Counted from the first letter of the stretch, positions 1 through 6,004 are shown. The stretch: DNA of 6,580 nucleotides from Candidatus Woesearchaeota archaeon (GCA_013330825.1 DUHN01000062.1:1-6580); one strand, 5' to 3'. The notes: generated from the letters alone by a model not told the origin. Program-made: numbers and translations.

Positions 1-334
1 GTTCATATGCCTGCATCACTCCATTCAACCCCTGGATATTGTCCCCGATATCAGTGCTCTTCATCAGCCCATCGATGTCCCCGAAAATACCGGAGAGTTC
101 CTCCACGGCCTTTTTTGCCCTGTCCTCCCTCAGTTCTGATGCTGCCTGGCGGATGGCCTCTCTCGCGGCAAGAACATAGGATTTTCCCAATTCCGAGTAC
201 ATGGCAAAGAATCTTGAAATGGCCTCAATATCCCCCTGCTTGGCGCTCTTCTCGCCCATCAACGAGCTTACCAAAGAATCCAAGGGCAGGTTAGAGGATA
301 TGCTGAAGGCAGCTTCGACTTGCGTTTTGTCCAT
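1..334 (-). CDS. Unrecognised helical protein, N-terminal part (cut by window edge)
   Basis: I do not recognise the family. The frame is open from the ATG at 334 to the left edge, giving 111 codons with no stop, so the C-terminal part lies outside the window. The protein starts MDKTQVEAAF and is rich in Ala, Glu, Ser, Leu and Lys. It has no visible signal peptide or membrane segment. Residues about 35-85 look strongly helical and amphipathic (for example AAREAIRQAASELREDRAKK), so a helical bundle or coiled coil is plausible. The start is supported by a TATA box (TTTAAATAA, 361-369) whose end is 26 bases upstream of the ATG, which leaves a leader of only about five bases and no Shine-Dalgarno sequence. 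It has its own promoter, 87 bases beyond the stop of the DUF1761 gene. Being coding is likely; the function is unknown. Confidence 0.72.
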   Translation of the reverse strand, partial: MDKTQVEAAFSISSNLPLDSLVSSLMGEKSAKQGDIEAISRFFAMYSELGKSYVLAAREAIRQAASELREDRAKKAVEELSGIFGDIDGLMKSTDIGDNIQGLNGVMQAYE

Positions 335-360
335 GGTTGGAAAAGAGACAGCAGAACGCA

Positions 361-380
361 TTATTTAAACCTTTCCAAAG
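361..380 (-). promoter_or_regulatory. TATA box and BRE of the helical-protein gene
   Basis: Read on the minus strand, TTTAAATAA (369 down to 361) is preceded by the purine-rich GGAAAGG, a BRE-like context. The box centre is about 32 bases from the ATG at 334, so the predicted transcription start lies about five bases before it. Confidence 0.65.
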
Positions 381-387
381 AGTGACC

Positions 388-397
388 ACTAAAAAGT
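388..397. promoter_or_regulatory. ACT-N4-AGT palindromic element upstream of the helical-protein promoter
   Basis: ACTAAAAAGT on the plus strand, extended to CCACTAAAAAGTA, ends 18 bases upstream of the TTTAAA box of the gene starting at 334. The predicted position is about -58 to -49 from transcription start, where archaeal activators often bind. Similar elements occur at 1911-1923 and 5986-5995. It is a candidate operator by position and recurrence only. Confidence 0.4.
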
Positions 398-409
398 AAT
401 GAATAAAAA
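391..409 (-). terminator. T-rich candidate terminator of the DUF1761 gene
   Basis: Within 32 bases after the TAA stop at 422-424, the minus strand carries two T5 runs (409-405 and 395-391). Runs of T without a stem are the usual archaeal termination signal. The second run is also inside the palindromic element. Confidence 0.4.
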
Positions 410-421
410 TCGGACGTAATC

Positions 422-835
422 TTACTGCAGCACCACCAAAATCACGGCCATCACGAGCAGCGACACGAGGTTGTACGCCGTGTTGATGAGGTACAGCGTC
501 CACGACTTGCGCTCGAAGAAGACCGGCTGCAGCATGACCGTCGCCACGAAGCCGACCCAGATCCAGCTGCCTGCCCACAGCGCCTCCCGGGCATCCGTCG
601 CGCCGAGATAATCCACGAAGTGGGCGAGGACGTACGCCATCACGAGAGTGGCGAGGAACATGAACCCCATGGCCTTCACGCCTTCCTGCTGCGCCCTGGC
701 CGCATCCTTCGGCTTCATGCCGACTTCCTTCATCCACCGCTTCTGGAACATGACGGGGGAGTACCACAGCCAGCCCAGTGCCATGGCGGCAAGAGCCGCC
801 AATGCGACCGCGAGATAGTTGATGGTTGCTTCCAT
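422..835 (-). CDS. DUF1761-type small integral membrane protein
   Basis: The 137-residue protein has four hydrophobic segments, at about residues 5-24, 54-75, 85-105 and 111-136. The N-terminal pattern NYLAVALAALAAMALGWLWY followed by SPVMF and a charged stretch with W34 is what I associate with DUF1761, whose members are about 130-150 residues, so the gene looks complete. The family has no established biochemical role and the protein should sit in the cytoplasmic membrane. The loop between helices 1 and 2 (about 31-53) is Lys- and Arg-rich, so it is probably cytoplasmic. The ATG at 835 is chosen because GGAGG lies four bases upstream and a TTTAAAAT box sits about 50 bases upstream. It is flanked by its own promoter and a T-rich end, so it is probably transcribed alone. 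Family assignment is from memory of the motif pattern. Confidence 0.85.
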   Translation of the reverse strand: MEATINYLAVALAALAAMALGWLWYSPVMFQKRWMKEVGMKPKDAARAQQEGVKAMGFMFLATLVMAYVLAHFVDYLGATDAREALWAGSWIWVGFVATVMLQPVFFERKSWTLYLINTAYNLVSLLVMAVILVVLQ

Positions 836-890
836 GAGGCCTCCGCTGCCGTGGGCAGCACCCTCTCTTTTGCTTTTTGGATTTTAAAGG
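836..890 (-). promoter_or_regulatory. Promoter, hairpin leader and Shine-Dalgarno of the DUF1761 gene
   Basis: CCTTTAAAAT (890 down to 881) is a good TATA box. The expected transcription start is near 859, giving a leader of about 24 bases. That leader opens with a perfect inverted repeat, GCTGCC-CAC-GGCAGC (859 to 845). The Shine-Dalgarno GGAGG (844 to 840) follows directly, four bases before the ATG. Unlike the three leaderless or near-leaderless genes here, no ACT...AGT palindrome precedes this TATA box. Confidence 0.55.
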
Positions 891-958
891 TTTCTATGGG
901 AACCAGCTCTGTCCCGAATCTGGCGGGAGCTCCGAGTGAGTTCATCTCGCTCGCTTTC

Positions 959-1864
959 CTAGAGAATTCTTAAATTCCTCGCTAACATGTAATCCATCTG
1001 GGAAACTTCGACGCAATAGTTAGCAGGCAAATTTTCTGACAGTTTTCCAAATGGGGTGCCCCATAAGCAGCTTCTGATGGATCCTGAAAGCAGGCCAAAC
1101 TCGTTGTCCCGTGCATCTGCCGGATGATGTGGTCCTTTTTGCCCAATGAAATGTGCGGACTTGAAGCCGCTCTCGACATAAGGAAAATGAGAGGAAAAGG
1201 CTCTTATTGCCCTATTCCTGAAGTACGCCCCTTGGTCAAGATAATCTCCATATGGTTTTCTTATCTCCCGGTAATTTTTCCACCCATCAGAAAATCTCTC
1301 CAATTGGTCATTCTCCTTGATGGCGTGCTTATAGGCTGCTTCCTTACCATCATCGATGGCAAAAACCAGCCCCAAATCGTCTGGATACGCAATCCTCCCT
1401 GTTTTTTCCAGGTGGAAGAGAATGGATTCTGTGTTGGGTTTGAGGTCGAGAAAATGGAACACCCTCCCATCATCCTTGATCACCCTGGCCATTTCCGAAA
1501 CGGCGCTTTCAAGGTCAAAAAGCACGTCAAAAGACCCATAGCCACACACCACGTCCATGCTTTTGTCCGGAAAAGGCAATGCGTAGGCCGTGCCAATGCG
1601 CGTCTCCCCCATAGCATGGTACAGCAAATGCTCTTCCCTATCCAGCTGAATCCACTTTCCACTGTACTGCTTCAGCCAATTTCGGTATAAGAACCCCTGG
1701 CCAGCGCCAATTTCAAGGACGGTTTCATTCCCCCGGAAATGCTCACGATAAAAATCTTCAAGCAGCCTTCTTGTTGCCCTGATGACCGGCCTTCTGGCTT
1801 TGCCAAAGCCTTCAAAGGCCTGATCCGCCAAGTTGCCATTCCATCTTTCTGCACTAATATCCAT
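959..1864 (-). CDS. Class I SAM-dependent methyltransferase
   Basis: The 301-residue protein has a Rossmann-type methyltransferase core at about residues 45-142. Motif I is VLEIGAGQG (49-57), which binds SAM. The acidic end of strand 2 is D75 in WIQLDREE. ALPFPDKSMDVVCG (95-108) and the strand-4 region, then SEMARVIKDDGRVFHFLDL (123-141), follow in the order of the Methyltransf_11 family. Residues from about 145 to 301 form an extra C-terminal region that I cannot assign and which presumably holds the substrate site. The substrate is unknown; a small molecule or lipid is as likely as a macromolecule. The ATG at 1864 is supported by a TATA box whose first T is 29 bases upstream, implying a leaderless mRNA. 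The gene looks more AT-rich by eye than the helicase and alanine dehydrogenase genes. Confidence 0.88.
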   Translation of the reverse strand: MDISAERWNGNLADQAFEGFGKARRPVIRATRRLLEDFYREHFRGNETVLEIGAGQGFLYRNWLKQYSGKWIQLDREEHLLYHAMGETRIGTAYALPFPDKSMDVVCGYGSFDVLFDLESAVSEMARVIKDDGRVFHFLDLKPNTESILFHLEKTGRIAYPDDLGLVFAIDDGKEAAYKHAIKENDQLERFSDGWKNYREIRKPYGDYLDQGAYFRNRAIRAFSSHFPYVESGFKSAHFIGQKGPHHPADARDNEFGLLSGSIRSCLWGTPFGKLSENLPANYCVEVSQMDYMLARNLRIL

Positions 1865-1884
1865 GAGAAGGATATCATGCCTCT

Positions 1885-1902
1885 CTTTTTAAATATTTCT
1901 AA
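1885..1902 (-). promoter_or_regulatory. TATA box and BRE of the methyltransferase gene (leaderless)
   Basis: On the minus strand TTTAAAAAG (1893 to 1885) is preceded by AGAAATA, a BRE-like sequence. The box centre is about 26 bases from the ATG at 1864, so the start codon is the predicted first base of the transcript. Confidence 0.7.
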
Positions 1903-1910
1903 ATGTAACC

Positions 1911-1923
1911 ACTTTAAAATAGT
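1911..1923. promoter_or_regulatory. ACT-N7-AGT palindromic element upstream of the methyltransferase promoter
   Basis: ACTTTAAAATAGT on the plus strand, within CCACTTTAAAATAGTA, ends 17 bases upstream of the TTTAAA box. Relative to the predicted start it covers about -59 to -47. The spacer is three bases longer than in the other two copies, so the match is looser. Confidence 0.35.
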
Positions 1924-1930
1924 AAAATAA
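1916..1930 (-). terminator. T-rich candidate terminator of alanine dehydrogenase
   Basis: About 80 bases after the stop at 2008-2010 the minus strand reads TTATTTTACTATTTT. It is the first T-rich stretch after the gene and has no strong stem before it. It overlaps the methyltransferase upstream element, so either reading may be wrong. Confidence 0.3.
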
Positions 1931-2007
1931 TTGAATTACCACGGCATCACCGCATCGCTCACGACACTGCGCTGCCCTGCATGCTGAACGCTGCCTGTGA
2001 GAACCCC

Positions 2008-3120
2008 TCACGACAACGCTTCCCTTGCGTCCTTGTAGCGCTGCCCCATGCCCAGCGCCTCGGCCACCGGCCGGTACGTCAGGAACCCCCTGCAGGTGTT
2101 GAGGCCTTTCAGGAATCCTTCATCCTCTTTCACTGCATCCAATCCTCTCTCCACGAGCCTCTTTACGTAGGGCAATGTCGCGGACGTCAGCGCCACCGTG
2201 GATGTCCGCGGATACGCTCCCGGCATGTTGGTGACGCAGTAATGGATGACGCCATGCTCGGTGAACACGGGCTCTGAATGGCTGGTCGGCCTTGACGTCT
2301 CGATGCACCCGCCCTGGTCGATGCTCACGTCGACGATGACCGCGCCCGGCTGCATCGCCTTCACCATCTCCCTTGTCACCACCCACGGCGCCTTGGCGCC
2401 GTGCAGGAGCACGCCTCCGACAACCAGGTCAGCATCTTTCAGGTGAGAGGAGATGGTTTCGGGGGCCGAATGCGCCACTTCAATCTTATCCGAAATTTCC
2501 CTTTTCAATTGGGCAGCCTTTTCCGGGTGCCTCGTGAACATCACGACGTGCGCGCCCATGGCTGCTGCCGTATGGGCTGCATGATGGCCCACCACCCCAT
2601 CCCCAATGACCACGACCTTCCCATGGCTCTTGCCCAGCACCGAGCCCAGCTGCATGCCGCGGCCGTTGTTGAACTTCGCAAGATAATAGCTTCCCATGAT
2701 GACGGCCATGTTGCCCGCGACCGCGCTCATGGGCGCCAATAACGGAAGTTTCCCCTTCTCATCTTCCACCGTTTCGTAGGCAATGGCTGTTGTCTTCTTT
2801 TTGAGGAGTTCTTCGGTCAGAGATTTTGGAACACCGGCCAGATGGAAATAAGTGAACACAATCTGGTCCTTGAGGAACCGGAATTCCTTCTCCAGTGGCT
2901 CCTTTATCTTGACGATAAGCCCAGCATCCCATGTTTCCCCGACAGAAACCAATTGCGCGCCGGCTTTCCGGTAGTCGTCATCGGGGAATCCCGAGCCGAT
3001 GCCCGCGCCTTTCTCGACGAGCACCTCATGGCCCCCTGCCACAAGCTCCCTGACGCCGGCGGGAGTCATCCCCACCCTGTTTTCCTCGTCCTTTATTTCC
3101 TTGGGAACGCCGATGCGCAT
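2008..3120 (-). CDS. ald: Alanine dehydrogenase, possibly NADP(H)-dependent
   Basis: Catalyses reversible oxidative deamination of L-alanine to pyruvate and ammonia in the cytoplasm. The protein is 370 residues, the usual length for Ald, and starts MRIGVPKEIKDEENRVGMTP like the Bacillus enzyme. The expected catalytic residues are visible: R15, K73 (in KIKEP), H93 (in YFHLAG) and D268 (in SIDQGG). The Rossmann loop is GDGVVG (173-178), and GAKAP (241-245) and NMPGA (298-302) are also in place. The residues after strand 2 are T196-R197, where Bacillus Ald has Asp-Leu; the Asp normally binds the NAD ribose, so I infer a shift towards NADP(H). The ATG at 3120 is preferred to the one at 3153 because GGTGA lies four bases upstream of it, the homology starts there, and the longer start would sit at the edge of the TATA box. 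It has its own promoter in the 72-base gap after the helicase gene. Confidence 0.95.
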   Translation of the reverse strand: MRIGVPKEIKDEENRVGMTPAGVRELVAGGHEVLVEKGAGIGSGFPDDDYRKAGAQLVSVGETWDAGLIVKIKEPLEKEFRFLKDQIVFTYFHLAGVPKSLTEELLKKKTTAIAYETVEDEKGKLPLLAPMSAVAGNMAVIMGSYYLAKFNNGRGMQLGSVLGKSHGKVVVIGDGVVGHHAAHTAAAMGAHVVMFTRHPEKAAQLKREISDKIEVAHSAPETISSHLKDADLVVGGVLLHGAKAPWVVTREMVKAMQPGAVIVDVSIDQGGCIETSRPTSHSEPVFTEHGVIHYCVTNMPGAYPRTSTVALTSATLPYVKRLVERGLDAVKEDEGFLKGLNTCRGFLTYRPVAEALGMGQRYKDAREALS

Positions 3121-3163
3121 GTGTTCACCCTCTATCCCCCAAAGGAAATACACTATTTATGGA
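3121..3163 (-). promoter_or_regulatory. Promoter and Shine-Dalgarno of alanine dehydrogenase
   Basis: CATAAATAGT (about 3162 to 3153) is a TATA box centred about 38 bases before the ATG, giving a leader of about 12 bases. The leader carries GGTGA (3129 to 3125), which pairs with the 16S rRNA 3' end, four bases before the ATG. No ACT...AGT palindrome lies upstream. Confidence 0.6.
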
Positions 3164-3171
3164 TTGTGGTC

Positions 3172-3176
3172 AAAAA
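3172..3176 (-). terminator. T5 tract after the helicase gene
   Basis: A TTTTT run on the minus strand begins 16 bases beyond the helicase stop (TAG, 3195 to 3193) and just upstream of the alanine dehydrogenase TATA box. It is short for a terminator. Confidence 0.3.
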
Positions 3177-3192
3177 CAACTGTGCAGGAATG

Positions 3193-5772
3193 CTACTTGC
3201 CGATCTCCGCCAGCACCCGCTGGTGCATCTTCCTCAAAAATTCCACCTTGTCCTCTATCTTCATGATGTCCGTGTGGCCGGACAGCACGAGGTTGAAGGA
3301 AAAGGGAGAGGGCATGCTCAGGTTGATCTCCTTGACCAGTATCTTCTTCTGCTCGACGCCTTCCAGCACCTTGATGGTGTTGGCGATGTCCATCAGGTCT
3401 TCCAGCACCTCCCGCCGTGCCTCTTTCAGGATGCAGAAATTAGGGGAAATCCTCTTCACCGCATTGATGAGGATCATGGACGAGACCTGCTGCCTTCCCA
3501 CGCGCTTCTCGCGGCCCATGTAATTCCTCAGGATCATAAGCGAGCGCGTCGCGCAATGCCGGAACCGCCTCTTGAGCACCTCGCTCTGGTCGATGGCGTT
3601 GTCGAGCACCTTGGGCAGCTCCGCGGACTTGAGCAGCCTGAACGCGTGCATCACGTTGGCGGGCCTCTCCGAGGCGATGTAGAACCCGTTGTCCGTGATG
3701 CCGATCTCGACGTCATGGTGCTGGGTGCGGGCGATGGCGAAGGCGATGGCCCGCGAGAGGCAGTCATTCACCCTCCTGCCGTACAGGGCGTGGAACACCG
3801 CGTATGTCCTCTTCCCCTGGCTGTAATGCTCGACGACGATGCGCGAATGGGAAGGGATCTCCGCGAACCTGAACTGCTCCCCGAAGTAGCGGCAGATGGA
3901 CTGCGCGGCGTTTTTGTCCACGTAGAGATACCCGTCGATGAACGCCATGATCTCTTCCTCAGTTTTCTTCGCGCAGAACAGCTCGTTCATGTGCTTCCTG
4001 AACCGGCCGATCTCCAGCGCAAGGTCGAAGCTCAGCGGGAGCATCTCCGATATCCACGACGGAATGGTCGGGGGGCGCTGCTCTGCCGCCTTGACCTGCG
4101 CCACCATGCCGCGCGCGAACTGGAACTCGTACTTCTCCCCGCCAAGGACGAAGACATCCCCCCGCTTCAGCCGCTCGAGGAATCCCTCGTCGATGTGGCC
4201 GATGGGCTGCTCGCCCACTTTCACCGTGATGAAGGACTCGTCCGGGATGGTGCCGATGTTGGTCATGTGGATGACCCGGCTCATCTTCCCCCTGCGGCCG
4301 ATCTCGCCCGTGCCCTCGTCGTACCATATCTTGGCGTAGATGTGCCTGTCCTCAAGGGAGATGTACCTTCCGGCGAGATACTCGACGATCTCGATGAACT
4401 CTTTCCGGTCGAGGCGGTGGTAGCAATAACTTTGCCTGATGAGGCTGAACAGCTCGTTGATTTTCCATCTCCGTTCGATGGCCATGCCCATGACCTGCTG
4501 CGCGAGCACGTCCAGCGCATGCGTGGGGATGTGGATGGTGTCGATCTTCCGCTCGATGGCGGCCTTGAGGAGAACGGCGCACTCGACGAGGTCGTCCCTG
4601 TCCAGGACGATGATCCGCGCCTTGACCGTGGAATGGAGGCGGTGGCCGGCCCTCCCTGCCCGCTGCAGGAACCGCGCCACGGATTTCGGCGAGCCGAGGC
4701 AGATCACCAAATCGATGTAGCCGATGTCGATGCCCAGCTCGAGGGAAGTCGAGGAGACAATCACCTTGAGCTCCCCCTTCCTCAGGCGGTCCTCTATGCC
4801 GTGGCGGTGCTGCTTGCTCAATGAGCCATGGTGGGCGCCGATGTTTTCCGCGTATTTCCTGGGGAATTTCTCCTTGAGGTAATTGACCACCCTCTCCGTG
4901 GCAGAGCGGGTATTGGTGAAAATCAGCGTGGTCTTGTGGCTCTGCACGAGGTCGTCAATGAGCGTGTACATCTCCTGGTGCATCTCCTTGTGGTCGACGT
5001 CGATGAGGTCAGGCACCGGCGACAGGACTTTCAGGTCCATCTGCTTGAGGAACTGCACGTCCACGATCTTGCACTCCCTCAATTCATTGCTCTTTTCGTA
5101 GCCGACGAGGAACTTCGCGATCTCCTCCAGCGGCGCGATGGTCGCGCTGAGGCCGACCCGTGTCATGGCCGGGGCGAGGCGCTGGAGGCGTTCCAGGGAC
5201 AATGACAGGTGCACCCCCCTCTTGTTCTCCGCCAGCGCATGGATCTCGTCCACGATGCACCAGTCTGCTGACCTGATGTGCTGGATGAACTTCAGGGAAG
5301 CGAGGACGATGGCCAGGCTCTCCGGCGTGGTGATCAGAATATGGGGGGGCTTCTCCAGCATGCGCGACTTCTCGGAAGCGGTCGTGTCCCCCGTCCTCAC
5401 CCCGACGCGGATGCCGAGCTTCTTCCCCGCGATCTTCTCCATCTCCTTCAATGGCTCCACGAGATTGACCCTGATGTCCTCGTTCAATGCCTTGAGGGGG
5501 GAGATGTAGATGCAGTACACCTTGTTCTCGAGGATGCCTTTCTCCGCGTTGTCTATCAGCTCGTTGAGGATTGACAGGAACGCGGTCAGCGTCTTGGTCG
5601 CTCCTGTCGGTGCGGAGATGAGAATATTGCTCCTGCTGTGGATGTGCATCACCCCGTAGAGCTGCGGCAGGGAGAACTCCCTGAACCGGGAGAAGAACCA
5701 CCGCTTCACTAGGGGATGCAGGATGTGCTCGATCTCCTTCGCACCAAACGGCTTGCTGACGCGCTCAATCAT
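3193..5772 (-). CDS. lhr: Lhr-type superfamily 2 ATP-dependent helicase
   Basis: ATP-driven 3'-5' helicase of the Lhr (large helicase-related) group, linked in other archaea and bacteria to DNA repair and DNA-RNA hybrid unwinding. At 859 residues it matches the length of the Lhr core. Motifs appear in order: Walker A APTGATKT (54-61), SPLKAL (91-96), TTPES (148-152), DEIH (175-178), SAT (209-211), IFTNTRSATE (284-293), STSLELGIDIG (341-351) and QRAGRAGH (370-377). The rest, about 400-859, corresponds to the winged-helix and Lhr-specific C-terminal domains. DEIH rather than DEAD or DEAH is typical of Lhr. The Walker A loop has Thr59 where Gly is normal (GxGKT to GATKT). The ATG at 5772 gives the expected N-terminus; no Shine-Dalgarno or well-placed TATA box precedes it, so its promoter is unclear. 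The gene is GC-rich and uses G or C in most third positions. Confidence 0.95.
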   Translation of the reverse strand: MIERVSKPFGAKEIEHILHPLVKRWFFSRFREFSLPQLYGVMHIHSRSNILISAPTGATKTLTAFLSILNELIDNAEKGILENKVYCIYISPLKALNEDIRVNLVEPLKEMEKIAGKKLGIRVGVRTGDTTASEKSRMLEKPPHILITTPESLAIVLASLKFIQHIRSADWCIVDEIHALAENKRGVHLSLSLERLQRLAPAMTRVGLSATIAPLEEIAKFLVGYEKSNELRECKIVDVQFLKQMDLKVLSPVPDLIDVDHKEMHQEMYTLIDDLVQSHKTTLIFTNTRSATERVVNYLKEKFPRKYAENIGAHHGSLSKQHRHGIEDRLRKGELKVIVSSTSLELGIDIGYIDLVICLGSPKSVARFLQRAGRAGHRLHSTVKARIIVLDRDDLVECAVLLKAAIERKIDTIHIPTHALDVLAQQVMGMAIERRWKINELFSLIRQSYCYHRLDRKEFIEIVEYLAGRYISLEDRHIYAKIWYDEGTGEIGRRGKMSRVIHMTNIGTIPDESFITVKVGEQPIGHIDEGFLERLKRGDVFVLGGEKYEFQFARGMVAQVKAAEQRPPTIPSWISEMLPLSFDLALEIGRFRKHMNELFCAKKTEEEIMAFIDGYLYVDKNAAQSICRYFGEQFRFAEIPSHSRIVVEHYSQGKRTYAVFHALYGRRVNDCLSRAIAFAIARTQHHDVEIGITDNGFYIASERPANVMHAFRLLKSAELPKVLDNAIDQSEVLKRRFRHCATRSLMILRNYMGREKRVGRQQVSSMILINAVKRISPNFCILKEARREVLEDLMDIANTIKVLEGVEQKKILVKEINLSMPSPFSFNLVLSGHTDIMKIEDKVEFLRKMHQRVLAEIGK

Positions 5773-5778
5773 GGTTAG

Positions 5779-5905
5779 GGTGTGTTTAGCAGCCTGAGGT
5801 CAAATGTCCTCGACTTGAACTGCCGGGGCGTCGCCGGGGTTGTCCCTTACAGGGAGGCAGCCCCTTAGAATTACGGCTGCGGCACATTCGAAGCTGCTAC
5901 ACACC
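5779..5905. other. Foldable block bounded by long inverted repeats, possible structured leader or small RNA
   Basis: GGTGTGTTTAGCAGC (5779-5793) is complementary to GCTGCTACACACC (5893-5905) over 13 pairs with a two-base bulge. Inside is a 12-pair hairpin on the plus strand: GGGGTTG TCCCT, loop TAC, AGGGA, GG bulge, CAGCCCC (5836-5864). TGCCG (5821-5825) can also pair with CGGCA (5880-5884), enclosing it. On the minus strand the block would be a helicase leader ending six bases before the start codon. On the plus strand the inner hairpin is better, because a U-G pair becomes A-C on the other strand. I do not recognise an RNA family. Strand and function are unresolved. Confidence 0.4.
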
Positions 5906-5918
5906 TGGGAAGGAAGGG

Positions 5919-5930
5919 GCTATAAAAAGG
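5919..5930. promoter_or_regulatory. TATA-like box in the helicase-AroK intergenic region
   Basis: CTATAAAAAGG is a strong TATA-like sequence on the plus strand, and its complement CCTTTTTATAG could serve the minus strand. Plus-strand use predicts a start near 5950, about 90 bases before the shikimate kinase ATG. Minus-strand use predicts a start near 5898, just inside the foldable block and about 125 bases before the helicase ATG. The sequence does not decide between them. Confidence 0.35.
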
Positions 5931-5973
5931 TTGCACAGGGCTGTCCAGTGGGCAGTTCTGATGGAGAGATTTT

Positions 5974-5995
5974 CCACTAAAAACCACTAAAGAGT
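5974..5995 (+). promoter_or_regulatory. Tandem CCACTAAA repeats and ACT-N4-AGT element upstream of the shikimate kinase gene
   Basis: CCACTAAA occurs at 5974-5981 and again at 5984-5991, exactly ten bases apart, so both copies would face the same side of the helix. The second copy runs into ACTAAAGAGT (5986-5995), which ends 16 bases upstream of the TTTAAA box. From the predicted start at 6042 the palindrome covers about -56 to -47. Confidence 0.45.
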
Positions 5996-6004
5996 AGATA
6001 TCTC

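Noticed and set aside
291..767. 158-codon minus-strand frame overlapping the DUF1761 gene
   Set aside because: It is the DUF1761 sequence in another frame running on past its end, and would also overlap the start of the next gene.
933..953. Hairpin after the methyltransferase stop (CGAG, GAG / CTC, CTCG)
   Set aside because: Seven pairs with a mismatch and no T-tract after it; not convincing as an archaeal terminator.
1958..2015. CTCACGACA direct repeat at 1958-1966 and 2007-2015
   Set aside because: Two copies of nine bases, 49 apart, with one partly inside the alanine dehydrogenase stop region; this is compatible with chance.
3121..3153. Upstream ATG extending alanine dehydrogenase by 11 residues
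   Set aside because: It begins at the edge of the TATA box and skips the Shine-Dalgarno sequence; family homology starts at 3120.
2842..4824. 660-codon open frame on the plus strand
   Set aside because: It lies antisense to the helicase and alanine dehydrogenase genes, both with full motif sets. Its protein is rich in Asp, His, Leu and Val in the way expected from the reverse of GC-rich codons, and it has no recognisable domain.
5084..5701. 205-codon minus-strand frame inside the helicase gene
   Set aside because: It overlaps helicase motifs I to III in another frame and has a Arg-, Gly- and His-rich low-complexity composition.
5821..5886. H/ACA guide RNA
   Set aside because: A stem is followed directly by ACA at 5884-5886, but the spacing to the upper stem is too long (19 bases) and no kink-turn is visible.
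5812..5900. tRNA-like sequence (TTCAAGTC and TTCGAA)
   Set aside because: The motifs lie on different strands or lack a flanking T-arm stem; no cloverleaf can be drawn.
5779..5905. MITE-like mobile element
   Set aside because: The ends are inverted repeats, but I see no target-site duplication in the flanks and no second copy in the window.
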